Positions 18,016 to 27,930 of a stretch of 64,000 nucleotides of DNA are shown piece after piece (the stretch's first letter is position 1; every line of letters begins with the position of its first letter). The notes beneath the pieces were generated by a model. That model did no database searches. It saw nothing but the letters and a program-made list of their open reading frames with translations, and had not been told where the DNA came from. This stretch comes from Lachnospiraceae bacterium YSD2013 (GTDB lineage: Bacteria; Bacillota; Clostridia; Lachnospirales; Lachnospiraceae): positions 62,001-126,000 of the forward strand of contig FMTX01000006.1 of assembly GCA_900100895.1 (NCBI GenBank), written 5' to 3'. A program made the position numbers and the translations under genes.

Positions 18016-21000
18016 ATGGGATCAGGTAAAAGAAAACTTTCAAGAAAGGTGAAAAGAACCATTCGAAAGGCTTTATCGGGCGTGTGCATGGCAAGTGCAC
18101 TGATTGTGGCGTTGGTACCCGCAAGACCGACCAAAGGTTACTCTACAATGCCTGATGATAAGGTTACGGCATATGACTATACATATGGCGTAGTGGATAC
18201 CGGTGCGGACGATTTACCTCTATCTTTGGATGGTATCGATTTAAGCAAGTTTAAGCCCACACAGACTATAAATGACAGCGATGTGTTTAAAACTTATTAT
18301 GTGCGTCGCGAGTCTCAGGGTAACTACGAATACGGCTGGCAGTTTAAGGCTTATCAGGACAACTACAACGGCCAGAATTTCGGTATTATCTGTGACTATA
18401 ACTCCACATACGAAACAGAACTTCTTGAAATTAACAAGTATCTTCCTACAGAGTATGTAACTGTAAGCGAAGACGAGTTTAATTCTTTTTATGATGCATT
18501 CTTAACTGCCAAAGAAAACGAAACCTCCGGCAGTCCCAACAGAGTTACCATAGATTCCAAGAATTATAAGTTCTACTATGAAATGAATTCTTTTGCCAAC
18601 TCAATTGTTGACGGATCGGATGAGTATTTTATAAAGAAATACTTTGCGGCACAGTATAACGCATATAAGACAGACTATGATATATGGTATGCCAAAAAGA
18701 CTGCGTATGCACAGTATAAAGCATGGGAAGATGCAGGATCGGAAGGTAATCCTCCCAATACTCAGTCAACAGACCCGGGCGATATCGAACCTCTTAAAGT
18801 TTATGTCTGCGATATGAGCCCCAACGACATGAACCTTTTAAAGAGAACATATTTCTGTGAAGTTAACCAGAAGTATAATACTTCATCTCTTGTTTTAAAG
18901 GGATATGTATTGGTTTCGGCTTACGATTATACTGTTCCCACAACAGGTACAACTACCCCCAAAGTATATCTTGCACAGGGCGAGCCTAACGTTGACTTTG
19001 ACGGAGGTACAGGTTCGGGTACTATTTCCAACAATGACTCTTTGGGCTTCTACGTAAAGAGTAAGACATCTATTATTGCTATAGGTACTCAGGCATTCAG
19101 CGATGTTCAAAAAGTTAACAGGATGAAATTGTCCGGTGATATTGCGTTCATCGGTGATGAGGCATTCCTTAATTCATATGTAAAAGGTATCGAGTTCTCA
19201 AACATTAAGGAAATCGGTAACAGAGCGTTTAAGAACTGTTCTCAGCTTGCCAATATTACGTTTGGTAGCGGTACTACGCTTATAGGTACAGAAGCTTTCT
19301 ATGGCTGTAGTATGCTTAGCTCACTCGAGTTCCCTTATTCAATTAAAGAAATCGGACCCGGTGCATTTGCTCAGTGTACCAGCCTTGCGTCCATAGACAT
19401 GAGCAGCATCGGACAAGCAGATTGTAAACTTGATGGATTTGCTTTTTACAATAACAAAGCCCTGAATACTATTACTTTCTCCGACAAGATTACTACTATG
19501 GGAGATGCTTGTTTTGCATGTTCTGAAGGCGCTACAGGTTCTCTCAGAGATATAGTTCTTCCTGACAACTTAAGTAATATCGGTGACTTCCTGGTAGCAG
19601 GACGAGGAAATTTAAAAACACTTACCATGCCTGTTAACTTGGGAAGATTATCCAATCCTACAATTACACTTCCAGAGCATATGCTTTGGAACTGCTTTAA
19701 CATGGAATCCGTGCAATTTCCTGATGACGGAATGGGTTCCTGTGGTTATATTGATTTCTTAAATTGCCCTACAATCTTTTCGACTATTACCAACCAAAGC
19801 TTTTATGTGCAAGGTCCCGGCAAAAACGCCAATAACGGTATTGCACAGCCCAGAAGAAGTACATGGGGTAAGTTAAGTAACGGAACAAGCATTGACGACG
19901 GTGCGCGTCAGGTTCCTTATGTTTACATTGACGAAGCAGGAAATAAACAGTACGAAGTCAGCGACGGAACTTATATTTTGGTCGTAGACCCTAACGGTGT
20001 GCTTCAGGCATGTGCTTTTGACCCTACGGCAACGGTTACCGATATAGAAATGGTAATTCCGGAGACTGTAGGTTCCACAAAGGTTACGGGCATTTCTTCC
20101 GAGTGCTTCAATAATGATACCTTAAGAGAGCATATGACAAAGCTGACTATTAAAGACAATACTATTTCTGATATAGCGGCAGGTGCTTTTAAGGATTATA
20201 CAAAGCTTGAAGAGGTTTATATAGGAGATTCTGTTACATCCATCGGCGATTCTGCATTTGAAGGATGTACATCACTTGAATACATTAAGTTCAAAACTCC
20301 TAAAGGCGGATATTCATCATTCCCGCTTTCCAATATTGGTACGAATGCTTTAAGTACAAAATCTAAGAGCCTTATTATCGAAGGTGATATTGATGAAAAT
20401 TACGGACCTTTCGCATGGGCAATGCAGAAAGATAATTTCGTAGATCCTCAGAATGGCGTACGTGTATGCTATAAGTCAGGATATCCTGCTTATCAGACAG
20501 TAATTATTGATAATAGAAACGGATATGCAACCTTACTTGACTATTTACATTACGACCAGATTGATGCTTATGCCCGGGAGATGAAAATAGTAACCGATAC
20601 GGTTCATCCTTCTGTTATCGAAAGATATGAGAATCAGGGTAAAGAAGTAGAAGATGCTTCGGGTAATATTTACGTATACTCTATAAATGCGGCAGAAGAA
20701 AATCTCGTCAAGGCGGCTTTAAACATTACGGTTCCTTCCGGAATAGAATCGATAGATGCATATGGATATATCAACAATGTATCACCGGTAGGTGAAGGCT
20801 ACGATGAGCTGAATTCAAACAGTAATAACGTTAATGCTTATCTGAAGACTTCTCCTTATTATCTGGCATATAAAGGCGATCCGATTCTTAAGAAAGACGG
20901 CGGCTTATTCAGAAACTTCTATGGAACACAGCCGGCCGGTACTGACGGAATAAGAGAGTATCCTTCAGGAAATACCAAAGAGTTAGAGGACAGAGGTAAT

Positions 21001-22845
21001 GACCGAATCCTTTCGGTTAAGTTTAATTCTGTTAAATACCTTCCTGATTATGCATTTGAGAGCTGTGAAAACCTTACAAGCCTTGATTTGGGTTCATCGC
21101 TTGATGAGATGGGTGTAGCTCCTTTTACAGGATGTAGAAATCTTACCGGTATAGGAAGTACATCCGATAAATTTAAATGCGAGAACGGTATTGTTTATTC
21201 CACTAATTCTGACGGAACTTACGATATTGTTGAAGTTTTGTCGGCAAGAGGTATTCTTGTGGGCGGCAACAAAGTTGCCGTGGGCGATAAAGATCCGCTT
21301 CTTGCAAATGTTTCGGAAATACTTCCGGGCGCATTTGAAAACTGTGACGGAATTACAAACGTTGACTTCTCCGGAATGGAAAAGATAACAGAAATTCCCG
21401 ATAAGTGCTTTAAAGACTGTGATGACTTGCATCAGGTTATTTTACCTGAAAATATTAAAGCTATCGGTCACGAAGCGTTTGCCGGATGTATGGAAGGAAT
21501 TAATCTTTACTGCTATGGTAAAGAAGTTTACCTTCCCACCGACGCTTTCGGCTCTAACAGTAACGGAAACTTAGTAAATAAAAAGAATGTTATTTCATAT
21601 TCGGATTCCGCTGTAAGAAGAGCAGCTGCCGATATTGGTGCAGATGTTTCCGAAACACTGGATGACAAAGTAAAGATTCTGTTCTACAACTATGACGGAG
21701 AACAGATAGGCGATACAATCTTTGTAGCAAAGGGTTCTTCAATTCCTTATGACAAGATTCCTGACGACCCTGTACGTGCAGGATATACTTTTACCGGTTG
21801 GAAGCCTACATTAAAGGGACGTACTTTTGAAGAAGATACTTTAGTTATTGCTACATACGAACTCAGTTCGACAACAGACCCCAGCGGCAACAACCAGGGA
21901 AGCACGTCCGGTAACAATTCAGGTAACGGTAATGGTTCCGGCAATGGCTCGGGTTCGACATCCGGTAACAATACTCAGTTCTATACACTGACAGTTACCA
22001 ACGGTAATGGTTCCGGTTCATACGCTGCAGGAGCGACCGTTATTATCACATGTACTAATCCTCCTTCGGGACAGGTGTTTGATAAGTGGGTACCTACAAC
22101 CGATGACCTTGGTATTGCAAGTGTTAACGTTGCTGCAACAACTCTTAAGATGCCTGCTCATGAAGCAAGCGTAACTGCTACATTTAAGAAGGCTCCTTCG
22201 AACAGCTCGGGTTCCGGCGGTGGTGGTTCTACTTCCGGCAATAACTCAGGTAATAAGAACAACGGTACAACCGTATTCATTACCAAGCCCGGCGTATCCA
22301 ATACCAGCCTTGCTTCGGCTCAGGTAAGCGGTTCTTCGGACAATTACGTAATCAGAATTTCCGAGACAGCTCAGGCTACGGCAGCGGTAGAGAAAGCTCT
22401 TACCAATGAGTACGGAAGCCTTGATAATGTACGTTACAGCGCAATGGATATATCGTTGTACGACGCATCGGGTGTTAACCGTATTACCAATTACTCAGGC
22501 TTAAGCATTACTATTACAATGCCCATACCTGATGTAATGACTCAGTATGCAGGTAATAACAAGGTTGCAGGTGTAGTCAATGAAAAGCTTGATAAGCTTA
22601 AGCCCAAGTTTACTTCTATTGACGGTGTACCTTGCGTAACCTTTACGGCGACTCACTTCTCGCCTTACACAATTTACGTCAACACGGCTAACCTTTCGGG
22701 TGAGCCCGTTACCATAGACGGAAGCCCTAAGACCGGCGACGGAATCCATCCCAAGTGGTTCCTTGTTGCGGGACTTGTGGCAATAAGTATTGCATTGTTC
22801 TTCATGAAGGACAAAAAACCTGTACCGAAGCGCTCAATCGCTTAA
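18016..22845 (+). CDS. Giant BspA-type leucine-rich-repeat surface protein with SPKTG anchor
   Basis: The 1609-residue secreted protein begins with a long basic signal peptide (about 1-41, hydrophobic core ACMASALIVALV-like). A region without a recognised domain runs to about 340. LRR_5/BspA repeats (pattern IGxxAFxxCxxLxxIxF) lie at about 345-560, 680-795 and 995-1180. A Listeria/Bacteroides-type repeat (RAGYTFTGWKP) is at about 1215-1282, then a Ser/Gly/Asn linker, an InlB-like divergent B repeat (about 1321-1392), another Gly/Ser linker and a pre-anchor module (about 1418-1565). It ends with SPKTG (1570-1574), a hydrophobic helix and a basic tail. It is probably an adhesin or glycan-binding protein; the ligand is unknown. 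AGGAGGT precedes ATG 18016. Confidence 0.9.
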   Translation: MGSGKRKLSRKVKRTIRKALSGVCMASALIVALVPARPTKGYSTMPDDKVTAYDYTYGVVDTGADDLPLSLDGIDLSKFKPTQTINDSDVFKTYYVRRESQGNYEYGWQFKAYQDNYNGQNFGIICDYNSTYETELLEINKYLPTEYVTVSEDEFNSFYDAFLTAKENETSGSPNRVTIDSKNYKFYYEMNSFANSIVDGSDEYFIKKYFAAQYNAYKTDYDIWYAKKTAYAQYKAWEDAGSEGNPPNTQSTDPGDIEPLKVYVCDMSPNDMNLLKRTYFCEVNQKYNTSSLVLKGYVLVSAYDYTVPTTGTTTPKVYLAQGEPNVDFDGGTGSGTISNNDSLGFYVKSKTSIIAIGTQAFSDVQKVNRMKLSGDIAFIGDEAFLNSYVKGIEFSNIKEIGNRAFKNCSQLANITFGSGTTLIGTEAFYGCSMLSSLEFPYSIKEIGPGAFAQCTSLASIDMSSIGQADCKLDGFAFYNNKALNTITFSDKITTMGDACFACSEGATGSLRDIVLPDNLSNIGDFLVAGRGNLKTLTMPVNLGRLSNPTITLPEHMLWNCFNMESVQFPDDGMGSCGYIDFLNCPTIFSTITNQSFYVQGPGKNANNGIAQPRRSTWGKLSNGTSIDDGARQVPYVYIDEAGNKQYEVSDGTYILVVDPNGVLQACAFDPTATVTDIEMVIPETVGSTKVTGISSECFNNDTLREHMTKLTIKDNTISDIAAGAFKDYTKLEEVYIGDSVTSIGDSAFEGCTSLEYIKFKTPKGGYSSFPLSNIGTNALSTKSKSLIIEGDIDENYGPFAWAMQKDNFVDPQNGVRVCYKSGYPAYQTVIIDNRNGYATLLDYLHYDQIDAYAREMKIVTDTVHPSVIERYENQGKEVEDASGNIYVYSINAAEENLVKAALNITVPSGIESIDAYGYINNVSPVGEGYDELNSNSNNVNAYLKTSPYYLAYKGDPILKKDGGLFRNFYGTQPAGTDGIREYPSGNTKELEDRGNDRILSVKFNSVKYLPDYAFESCENLTSLDLGSSLDEMGVAPFTGCRNLTGIGSTSDKFKCENGIVYSTNSDGTYDIVEVLSARGILVGGNKVAVGDKDPLLANVSEILPGAFENCDGITNVDFSGMEKITEIPDKCFKDCDDLHQVILPENIKAIGHEAFAGCMEGINLYCYGKEVYLPTDAFGSNSNGNLVNKKNVISYSDSAVRRAAADIGADVSETLDDKVKILFYNYDGEQIGDTIFVAKGSSIPYDKIPDDPVRAGYTFTGWKPTLKGRTFEEDTLVIATYELSSTTDPSGNNQGSTSGNNSGNGNGSGNGSGSTSGNNTQFYTLTVTNGNGSGSYAAGATVIITCTNPPSGQVFDKWVPTTDDLGIASVNVAATTLKMPAHEASVTATFKKAPSNSSGSGGGGSTSGNNSGNKNNGTTVFITKPGVSNTSLASAQVSGSSDNYVIRISETAQATAAVEKALTNEYGSLDNVRYSAMDISLYDASGVNRITNYSGLSITITMPIPDVMTQYAGNNKVAGVVNEKLDKLKPKFTSIDGVPCVTFTATHFSPYTIYVNTANLSGEPVTIDGSPKTGDGIHPKWFLVAGLVAISIALFFMKDKKPVPKRSIA

Positions 22846-22874
22846 ATACACTTACTCTAACTAAGAGAGGCAAT

Positions 22875-25643
22875 ATGGGACGAAGAGCATTCAGAAGGTG
22901 TGTCGGCGCGCTGCTCATAATATTGTCATTGGTGGTGGCTTCTTTTCCTACCAATGAAGCAAGAGCGGAAGAAACCAAATCTGTAGCGACCGATTTTCAA
23001 CTTGACGGGACAACACTTATAAAATACACAGGCACGGCTACAACCGTGTCTGTTCCCGATTCGGTAAAAGTTATCGGAGAAGAAGCTTTCGCCGACAATA
23101 CATATATGACATCGATTAAGCTGCCGGCTAATCTTGAGAAGATAAGCTATGCGGCTTTTTCGGGTTGTAATAATCTTAAGACTGTATCTGTTCCTAATAA
23201 CGTTACTGAAATCGGTACGGCTGCTTTTGCCAACTGTACGGCACTTGCCTCGGCGGCAATCGGAAGCTCTACCAAGTCTTTCGGAATAGGTGTATTCACA
23301 GGATGTCCGGAGCTTTCATCGGTTACCGGCAATGACAGAATTATTTGTGAGAACGGTGTTATCTACGACAAAGATAAAACTCAGATTTACGAGGTCCTTC
23401 AGAATGCCAAGGTTAAGAAAGATGCTTCGTCCAATGACCTAGTAAATATGACAAGCTATACTATGCCCGATTCAGTGGTAAAGATTAGTCCTTATGCTTT
23501 TTACGGATGTAAGAACATAGAAAAGGTAACATTGTCAAACGCGCTTGAAGAAATTCCCGAGTATTCGTTTTCGTACTGTAACGGTCTGACCGAGCTTAAA
23601 CTTCCATATTCTGTCAAAAGAATAGACGTAAAGGCATTCCAGTACTGTGTAAACCTTGAGAACGTAGAGATTCCCATAAGTGTAACGTTCATACATGATA
23701 CGGCATTTGACGGATGCTCAAAGCTTAAGATAGTTGCGCCGGAAGGAAGCTATGCGGCCAACTGGTTTAAGAAATTTGATAATTCAAATGTTAATATTAT
23801 CGATTCGGAAGATAACAATAACTCATCAAGCGGTGGAAATAAGGACGCATCGGGAAATGTGATTGACGATCCTGCTTATGTGGCGCCTGAGATTGAGGGG
23901 TTGCTATCCGAAACGAGGATAGTGGGAAGACAAGCGGTATTTTTTATCGACAACACCAAACAGAAGGTGGTATCGGGACCCGGAGCCAAGGACGTTACGG
24001 GTAATTCGGACAGTACCGAGGATTATGCTGAGATGGTAGAACAGATGGAGACGGCTCTTCAGACCGAGACTCACGGGAAAGGTTTATCACTTCCGAAATT
24101 TGCCATTATCGGCGACAAAGTGGCAGGCAAGGCTTTCTATGAAGACAAGACCCTTACCGAATTCACGATTCCTTCTAATATTACCTCGATCGGAGATTTT
24201 GCTTTTGCCAGAAGTAATCTTGAATCGGTTACGATTCCGAGCGGTGTAACACATATAGGTTACGGCGCATTTTATCATTGCGATAATCTTGCGACCATTC
24301 TTGTGCCCGGTACGGTTACGGATATTGAGCCGTCTGCTTTTGACCGCACCAGAATGATGAGCAACTGGAAGATGTACGGCGAGAGCGACTTCCTTATTAT
24401 GGGCGACGGAATACTGGTTGCGTATAAAGGAAGCGGTAATTATGTAGAGATTCCCGAGGGCGTTAAGCAGATTGGCCCACAGGTATTTAAGGACAATAAA
24501 TACATTACCGAAGTTTCTATACCCGATACTGTATGGCGCGTGTGCGAAGAATCTTTCAGCGGTTGCTCGGCACTTAAGTCAGTTGGAGGTGGTATGTCTG
24601 TAGAGGTTATCGAGGACAGAGCCTTCGCGGGTTGCCCTATAGATACGGTAAGAATTGTAGATACTGTAAGAAAGATGGGTATCAAAGCATTCGATCCCGG
24701 TGCGGCAGGCAACGATTCGGCGCACAGAACAGCTGTGTTCAGTTCAGGTAAGTTACCGCTTGTATCTTACAATAAGACAACATCAAGACTTACCAATTCT
24801 TCCTACAGAGGAGATGCGCTTGAGAACGTCAATGTAGCTATTGTTAAGAATGAAGATGTAAATCGTCTTAACACAGTTCTCGACAGAAGCGAATCCGGCT
24901 TTAGCGGTTTGGTATGTTTAATAAGCGATGAGCCTACGGAGTATTTCAACGGCGAGCTTAAGATTATCGACTGCACATTAACGGCCAAAGAAGCATCGAG
25001 CATTGATATTCCCGGTACTGTCTACATTTACGGCAAGGGATATAATTTCAGAAGCGACCAGCTTGAGTCGGTTATGACCATGGCAAGAAGCGGCGCTTAT
25101 TACGAAGATGTTGAGGAAGCTCCGACGGTTTCTTTTACCGGATCGGGAGAAAAGTATAAACTTGATGTTATAAAGGATTCTTACGTAAACATCTCGGTTA
25201 AAGATGCATATAAGCGTATTTACGGAGACACGGTTCCTGCGAACTTTACGACATATACGATTTATATGACGGACGCGGAGAGTGGAGTCAGAATTACCAA
25301 ATTCGGTAAGCAGACATATCCGATTACGATTGAACTTCCCGATAATATGCCTACAAGCAACCTTCATGTGATTTGTATCGATGAATACGATCAGCTTGAA
25401 GACTTGCCGTTTAAGGTGCAGGAACTGGATGGAAAGTTGTCGGTTCAGTTTGATATTTCACATACGGGATATTACGGACTGTATTCCTTTAATTCCACAG
25501 CAGTTTCCAAATACAACTTGGATGTATCACCCGACACAGGCGACAGAATTCATCCTAAGTGGTTCCTGGCAGTGGGACTTTTCGCACTGGGACTTGTCAT
25601 GATTCTTATTAAAGGCAAAGAAAAAGCAATAGTACAGGCATAA
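22875..25643 (+). CDS. BspA-type leucine-rich-repeat surface protein with SPDTG anchor
   Basis: This is a second secreted LRR protein (922 residues). The signal peptide spans about 1-31 (CVGALLIILSLVVASF, cleavage near ARAEE). LRR_5 repeats occupy about 50-290 and 410-610, separated by an Asn/Ser-rich spacer. A pre-anchor module at about 755-880 resembles that of the upstream protein (both have a stretch of the form SGVxRIT followed by ITIxxP). The C-terminus has SPDTG (885-889), then DRIHPKWF, a hydrophobic helix and a basic end. I start at ATG 22875 because AGAGAGG is just upstream and the signal peptide follows at once; an in-frame ATG at 22755 would overlap the previous gene and bury the signal. 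A terminator follows. Confidence 0.9.
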   Translation: MGRRAFRRCVGALLIILSLVVASFPTNEARAEETKSVATDFQLDGTTLIKYTGTATTVSVPDSVKVIGEEAFADNTYMTSIKLPANLEKISYAAFSGCNNLKTVSVPNNVTEIGTAAFANCTALASAAIGSSTKSFGIGVFTGCPELSSVTGNDRIICENGVIYDKDKTQIYEVLQNAKVKKDASSNDLVNMTSYTMPDSVVKISPYAFYGCKNIEKVTLSNALEEIPEYSFSYCNGLTELKLPYSVKRIDVKAFQYCVNLENVEIPISVTFIHDTAFDGCSKLKIVAPEGSYAANWFKKFDNSNVNIIDSEDNNNSSSGGNKDASGNVIDDPAYVAPEIEGLLSETRIVGRQAVFFIDNTKQKVVSGPGAKDVTGNSDSTEDYAEMVEQMETALQTETHGKGLSLPKFAIIGDKVAGKAFYEDKTLTEFTIPSNITSIGDFAFARSNLESVTIPSGVTHIGYGAFYHCDNLATILVPGTVTDIEPSAFDRTRMMSNWKMYGESDFLIMGDGILVAYKGSGNYVEIPEGVKQIGPQVFKDNKYITEVSIPDTVWRVCEESFSGCSALKSVGGGMSVEVIEDRAFAGCPIDTVRIVDTVRKMGIKAFDPGAAGNDSAHRTAVFSSGKLPLVSYNKTTSRLTNSSYRGDALENVNVAIVKNEDVNRLNTVLDRSESGFSGLVCLISDEPTEYFNGELKIIDCTLTAKEASSIDIPGTVYIYGKGYNFRSDQLESVMTMARSGAYYEDVEEAPTVSFTGSGEKYKLDVIKDSYVNISVKDAYKRIYGDTVPANFTTYTIYMTDAESGVRITKFGKQTYPITIELPDNMPTSNLHVICIDEYDQLEDLPFKVQELDGKLSVQFDISHTGYYGLYSFNSTAVSKYNLDVSPDTGDRIHPKWFLAVGLFALGLVMILIKGKEKAIVQA

Positions 25644-25670
25644 ATACAATTACAAATACATAAGACACGA

Positions 25671-25704
25671 AGAGCCGCAGATAGTGATATTTGCGGTTCT
25701 TTTG
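25671..25704 (+). terminator. Rho-independent terminator after the sortase/surface-protein operon
   Basis: A 13-bp stem (AGAGCCGCAGATA at 25671-25683 with TATTTGCGGTTCT at 25688-25700; two G-U pairs) with loop GTGA, followed by TTTG. Confidence 0.85.
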
Positions 25705-25737
25705 CATGTTTTCGGTGCAATTTTTGGCAAAATGTTC

Positions 25738-25766
25738 TTGACAATAATTGCATCATTGTATACAAT
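25738..25766 (+). promoter_or_regulatory. Promoter of the citrate-synthase-like/gntR/icd operon
   Basis: A perfect TTGACA (25738-25743) and TACAAT (25761-25766) are separated by exactly 17 bp. Transcription would start near 25773, about 32 bases before ATG 25805. The -10 box forms the right half of the palindrome described in the next entry. Confidence 0.82.
25755..25766. promoter_or_regulatory. Putative GntR (FadR-type) operator over the -10 box
   Basis: ATTGTATACAAT is a perfect 12-bp palindrome. Its core TGTATACA fits the general FadR-subfamily half-sites (yGTm-kACr). It covers the whole -10 element, so binding should repress. The FadR-type regulator encoded second in the operon is the obvious candidate. 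Confidence 0.65.
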
Positions 25767-25804
25767 CGTACAAAGAATACAATTATTATGTGAGAGGTGC
25801 CGCC

Positions 25805-27259
25805 ATGCCTTTAAATGAGAATGATATATTCAGCCAGGATGCCGCAGATTTATTTACAAATCGTCCGGTTTCCATGAACGAGAAGAACAACCTTCTTCAG
25901 ATTGAGGAGCATATGTACATTCTTAACGACGTTCCCAAGCCGAATGTCTTTCGTAATATGTTCCCGTATTCAGAGATTCCCAAGATTCCTTTTAACGATC
26001 GAATCGTTCCACACAATATGCCCAAGAACATATGGATAACCGATACGACCTTCAGAGACGGTCAACAGTCGCGCGCGCCTTATACGACCGAGCAGATTGT
26101 TACGATTTACGACTATCTCCACAGACTCGGCGGTCCCAACGGCATGATTAAGGCCAGTGAGTTCTTTCTTTATTCCAAGAAGGACCGTGACGCGGTTTAT
26201 AAGTGTATGGAGAAGGGCTATGAGTTCCCCGAGGTAACAAGCTGGATTCGAGCTTCCAAAGAAGACTTTAAACTGGTCAAAGAAATCGGTATGAAAGAAA
26301 CCGGTATTCTGGTAAGCTGTTCCGACTATCATATATTCTTAAAGCTTAAGATGACTCGTAAGCAGGCCATGGAACATTATTTGTCCGTTGTTCGTGACTG
26401 CCTGGAGGAAGGCATTGCCGTAAGATGCCACCTTGAAGATATTACACGAGCAGATATTTACGGATATGTTGTTCCGTTCTGTCTCGAGCTTATGAAGCTT
26501 ATGGATGAATACAAGATTCCGATTAAGATTCGTGCCTGCGATACGATGGGTTACGGAGTTAACTTCTCCGGTGCCGTTATTCCTCGAAGCGTTCAGGGTA
26601 TCATCTACGCGCTCAACGTTCACGCCGGTGTTCCTCATGAGTTGATTGAGTGGCACGGACACAACGATTTCTATAAAGCGGTAGCCAATTCCACTACTGC
26701 ATGGCTGTACGGATGCTCAGGCGTCAACGCATCACTGTTCGGTATAGGCGAGCGAACAGGTAATACACCTTTGGAAGCTATGGTATTTGAGTATGCACAG
26801 CTTAAGGGTGATTTAAACGGAATGGATACAACGGTTATCACCGAGCTTGCAGAGTACTACGAGAAAGAAATCGGTTACCACATTCCCGACAGAACACCTT
26901 TCGTAGGTAAGAACTTCAATGTAACCCGTGCCGGAATTCATGCGGACGGATTGCTTAAGAACGAGGAGATATACAATATCTTCGATACGGAGAAGTTCTT
27001 AAACCGCCCCGTTATCTGTGCGGTTTCCAATACTTCGGGTCTTGCCGGCATTGCTCACTGGATTAACTTTAAGTATAAGTTAAAGGGTGACAAGGCCGTT
27101 GACAAAAATTCAGAACTGGTTCATGCTATCAAAGATTGGGTTGATGAGGAGTATGCAGGCGGTCGTGTAACGGTTATGACCGACGATGAACTTGTAACGG
27201 CAATCAAGAAATTCACCAAGAAGCTTGGATTGGAGAAGATATGGGAAGCTACGACTTAA
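25805..27259 (+). CDS. Re-citrate synthase / homocitrate synthase-like enzyme (HMGL-like TIM barrel)
   Basis: The 484-residue protein belongs to the DRE-TIM family (isopropylmalate, homocitrate and Re-citrate synthases; HMG-CoA lyase). The strand-1 motif reads DTTFRDGQQS (the usual Glu of RDGEQ is Gln), the metal-binding motif is EWHGHNDF, and GIGERTGNTPLEAMV is the synthase-type signature. An N-terminal extension of about 75 residues precedes the barrel. The downstream isocitrate dehydrogenase makes (Re)-citrate synthesis from oxaloacetate and acetyl-CoA the best guess; homocitrate synthase or another acyl-CoA condensing enzyme remains possible. Aconitase is not in the window. Start at ATG 25805 behind GAGAGGTG; an earlier in-frame ATG (25748) would lie upstream of the predicted start point. 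Confidence 0.75.
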   Translation: MPLNENDIFSQDAADLFTNRPVSMNEKNNLLQIEEHMYILNDVPKPNVFRNMFPYSEIPKIPFNDRIVPHNMPKNIWITDTTFRDGQQSRAPYTTEQIVTIYDYLHRLGGPNGMIKASEFFLYSKKDRDAVYKCMEKGYEFPEVTSWIRASKEDFKLVKEIGMKETGILVSCSDYHIFLKLKMTRKQAMEHYLSVVRDCLEEGIAVRCHLEDITRADIYGYVVPFCLELMKLMDEYKIPIKIRACDTMGYGVNFSGAVIPRSVQGIIYALNVHAGVPHELIEWHGHNDFYKAVANSTTAWLYGCSGVNASLFGIGERTGNTPLEAMVFEYAQLKGDLNGMDTTVITELAEYYEKEIGYHIPDRTPFVGKNFNVTRAGIHADGLLKNEEIYNIFDTEKFLNRPVICAVSNTSGLAGIAHWINFKYKLKGDKAVDKNSELVHAIKDWVDEEYAGGRVTVMTDDELVTAIKKFTKKLGLEKIWEATT

Positions 27260-27930
27260 AGCAGGAAGTAACAGATAAATATTCATTAAGAGGACGTGTT
27301 TTTAACAAGATTCGTGAAGACATTTTGTCCGGTAAATACAAGGAGAACGACGAACTCAAAGAAATCGCCATCGGCGAGGAACTCGGTGTATCGAGAACCC
27401 CCGTAAGAGAAGCGTTCAGACAGTTAGAACTCGAAGGTCTTATCCAAATTGTGCCCAATAAAGGTGCTTATGTTACCGGTATCACCATCGAAGATGTTAA
27501 AGACATTTACATGATTCGTTCCAAGCTTGAGGGCCTTTGTGCAGCATGGGCTTGCGAACATATTACGGATGAGCAGCTTGAAGAGATGGAAGAGAATATC
27601 TATCTTGCCAAGTTCCATGCGGAGCGCGGCCATTTTGAGCAGATGGCTGAGCTTGACTCGAGATTCCACGAGATTTTATATGAATCATGTAATTCAAAGA
27701 TGCTTGAGCATTTGCTTAAGGATTTCCATCAGTATGTTCAGCGAGTACGTAAGAAAACTCTTTCCACTACAGAAAGAGGTATCGCTTCCAATCACGAGCA
27801 TCAGATGATTATGGAAGCAATCAAGGCCAAGAACCCCGAGGATGCAGAACGCCTCGCCACGGTTCATATCAATAACGCCTACAAAAATATGGTTAAAAAC
27901 GGTCTTAAGGAGGCCTATTCCAATGAATAA
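27241..27930 (+). CDS. GntR-family (FadR/FCD) transcriptional regulator
   Basis: This 229-residue regulator has a winged-helix DNA-binding domain (about 15-80: [28 protein letters not shown]) and an all-helical FCD ligand domain (about 90-220). The FCD domain keeps candidate metal and ligand residues: Asp/His in [12 protein letters not shown], His in ASNHEHQMI and His in [12 protein letters not shown] proteins sense small organic acids, so a citrate-cycle acid is plausible. The gene overlaps the synthase-like gene by 19 bp (GGAG at 27232-27235) and overlaps icd by 8 bp, so the three are translationally coupled. The operator at 25755-25766 suggests autoregulation of the operon. Confidence 0.92.
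   Translation: MGSYDLKQEVTDKYSLRGRVFNKIREDILSGKYKENDELKEIAIGEELGVSRTPVREAFRQLELEGLIQIVPNKGAYVTGITIEDVKDIYMIRSKLEGLCAAWACEHITDEQLEEMEENIYLAKFHAERGHFEQMAELDSRFHEILYESCNSKMLEHLLKDFHQYVQRVRKKTLSTTERGIASNHEHQMIMEAIKAKNPEDAERLATVHINNAYKNMVKNGLKEAYSNE

Noticed and set aside
21870-22265. Tandem repeat or CRISPR-like array in the large LRR gene
   Set aside because: The repetition is Ser/Gly/Asn codons of protein linkers in frame, with irregular units and no spacers.
22755-22874. Upstream start for the second LRR protein
   Set aside because: The extra 40 residues overlap the end of the previous gene and would place a signal peptide internally; ATG 22875 has AGAGAGG just before it.
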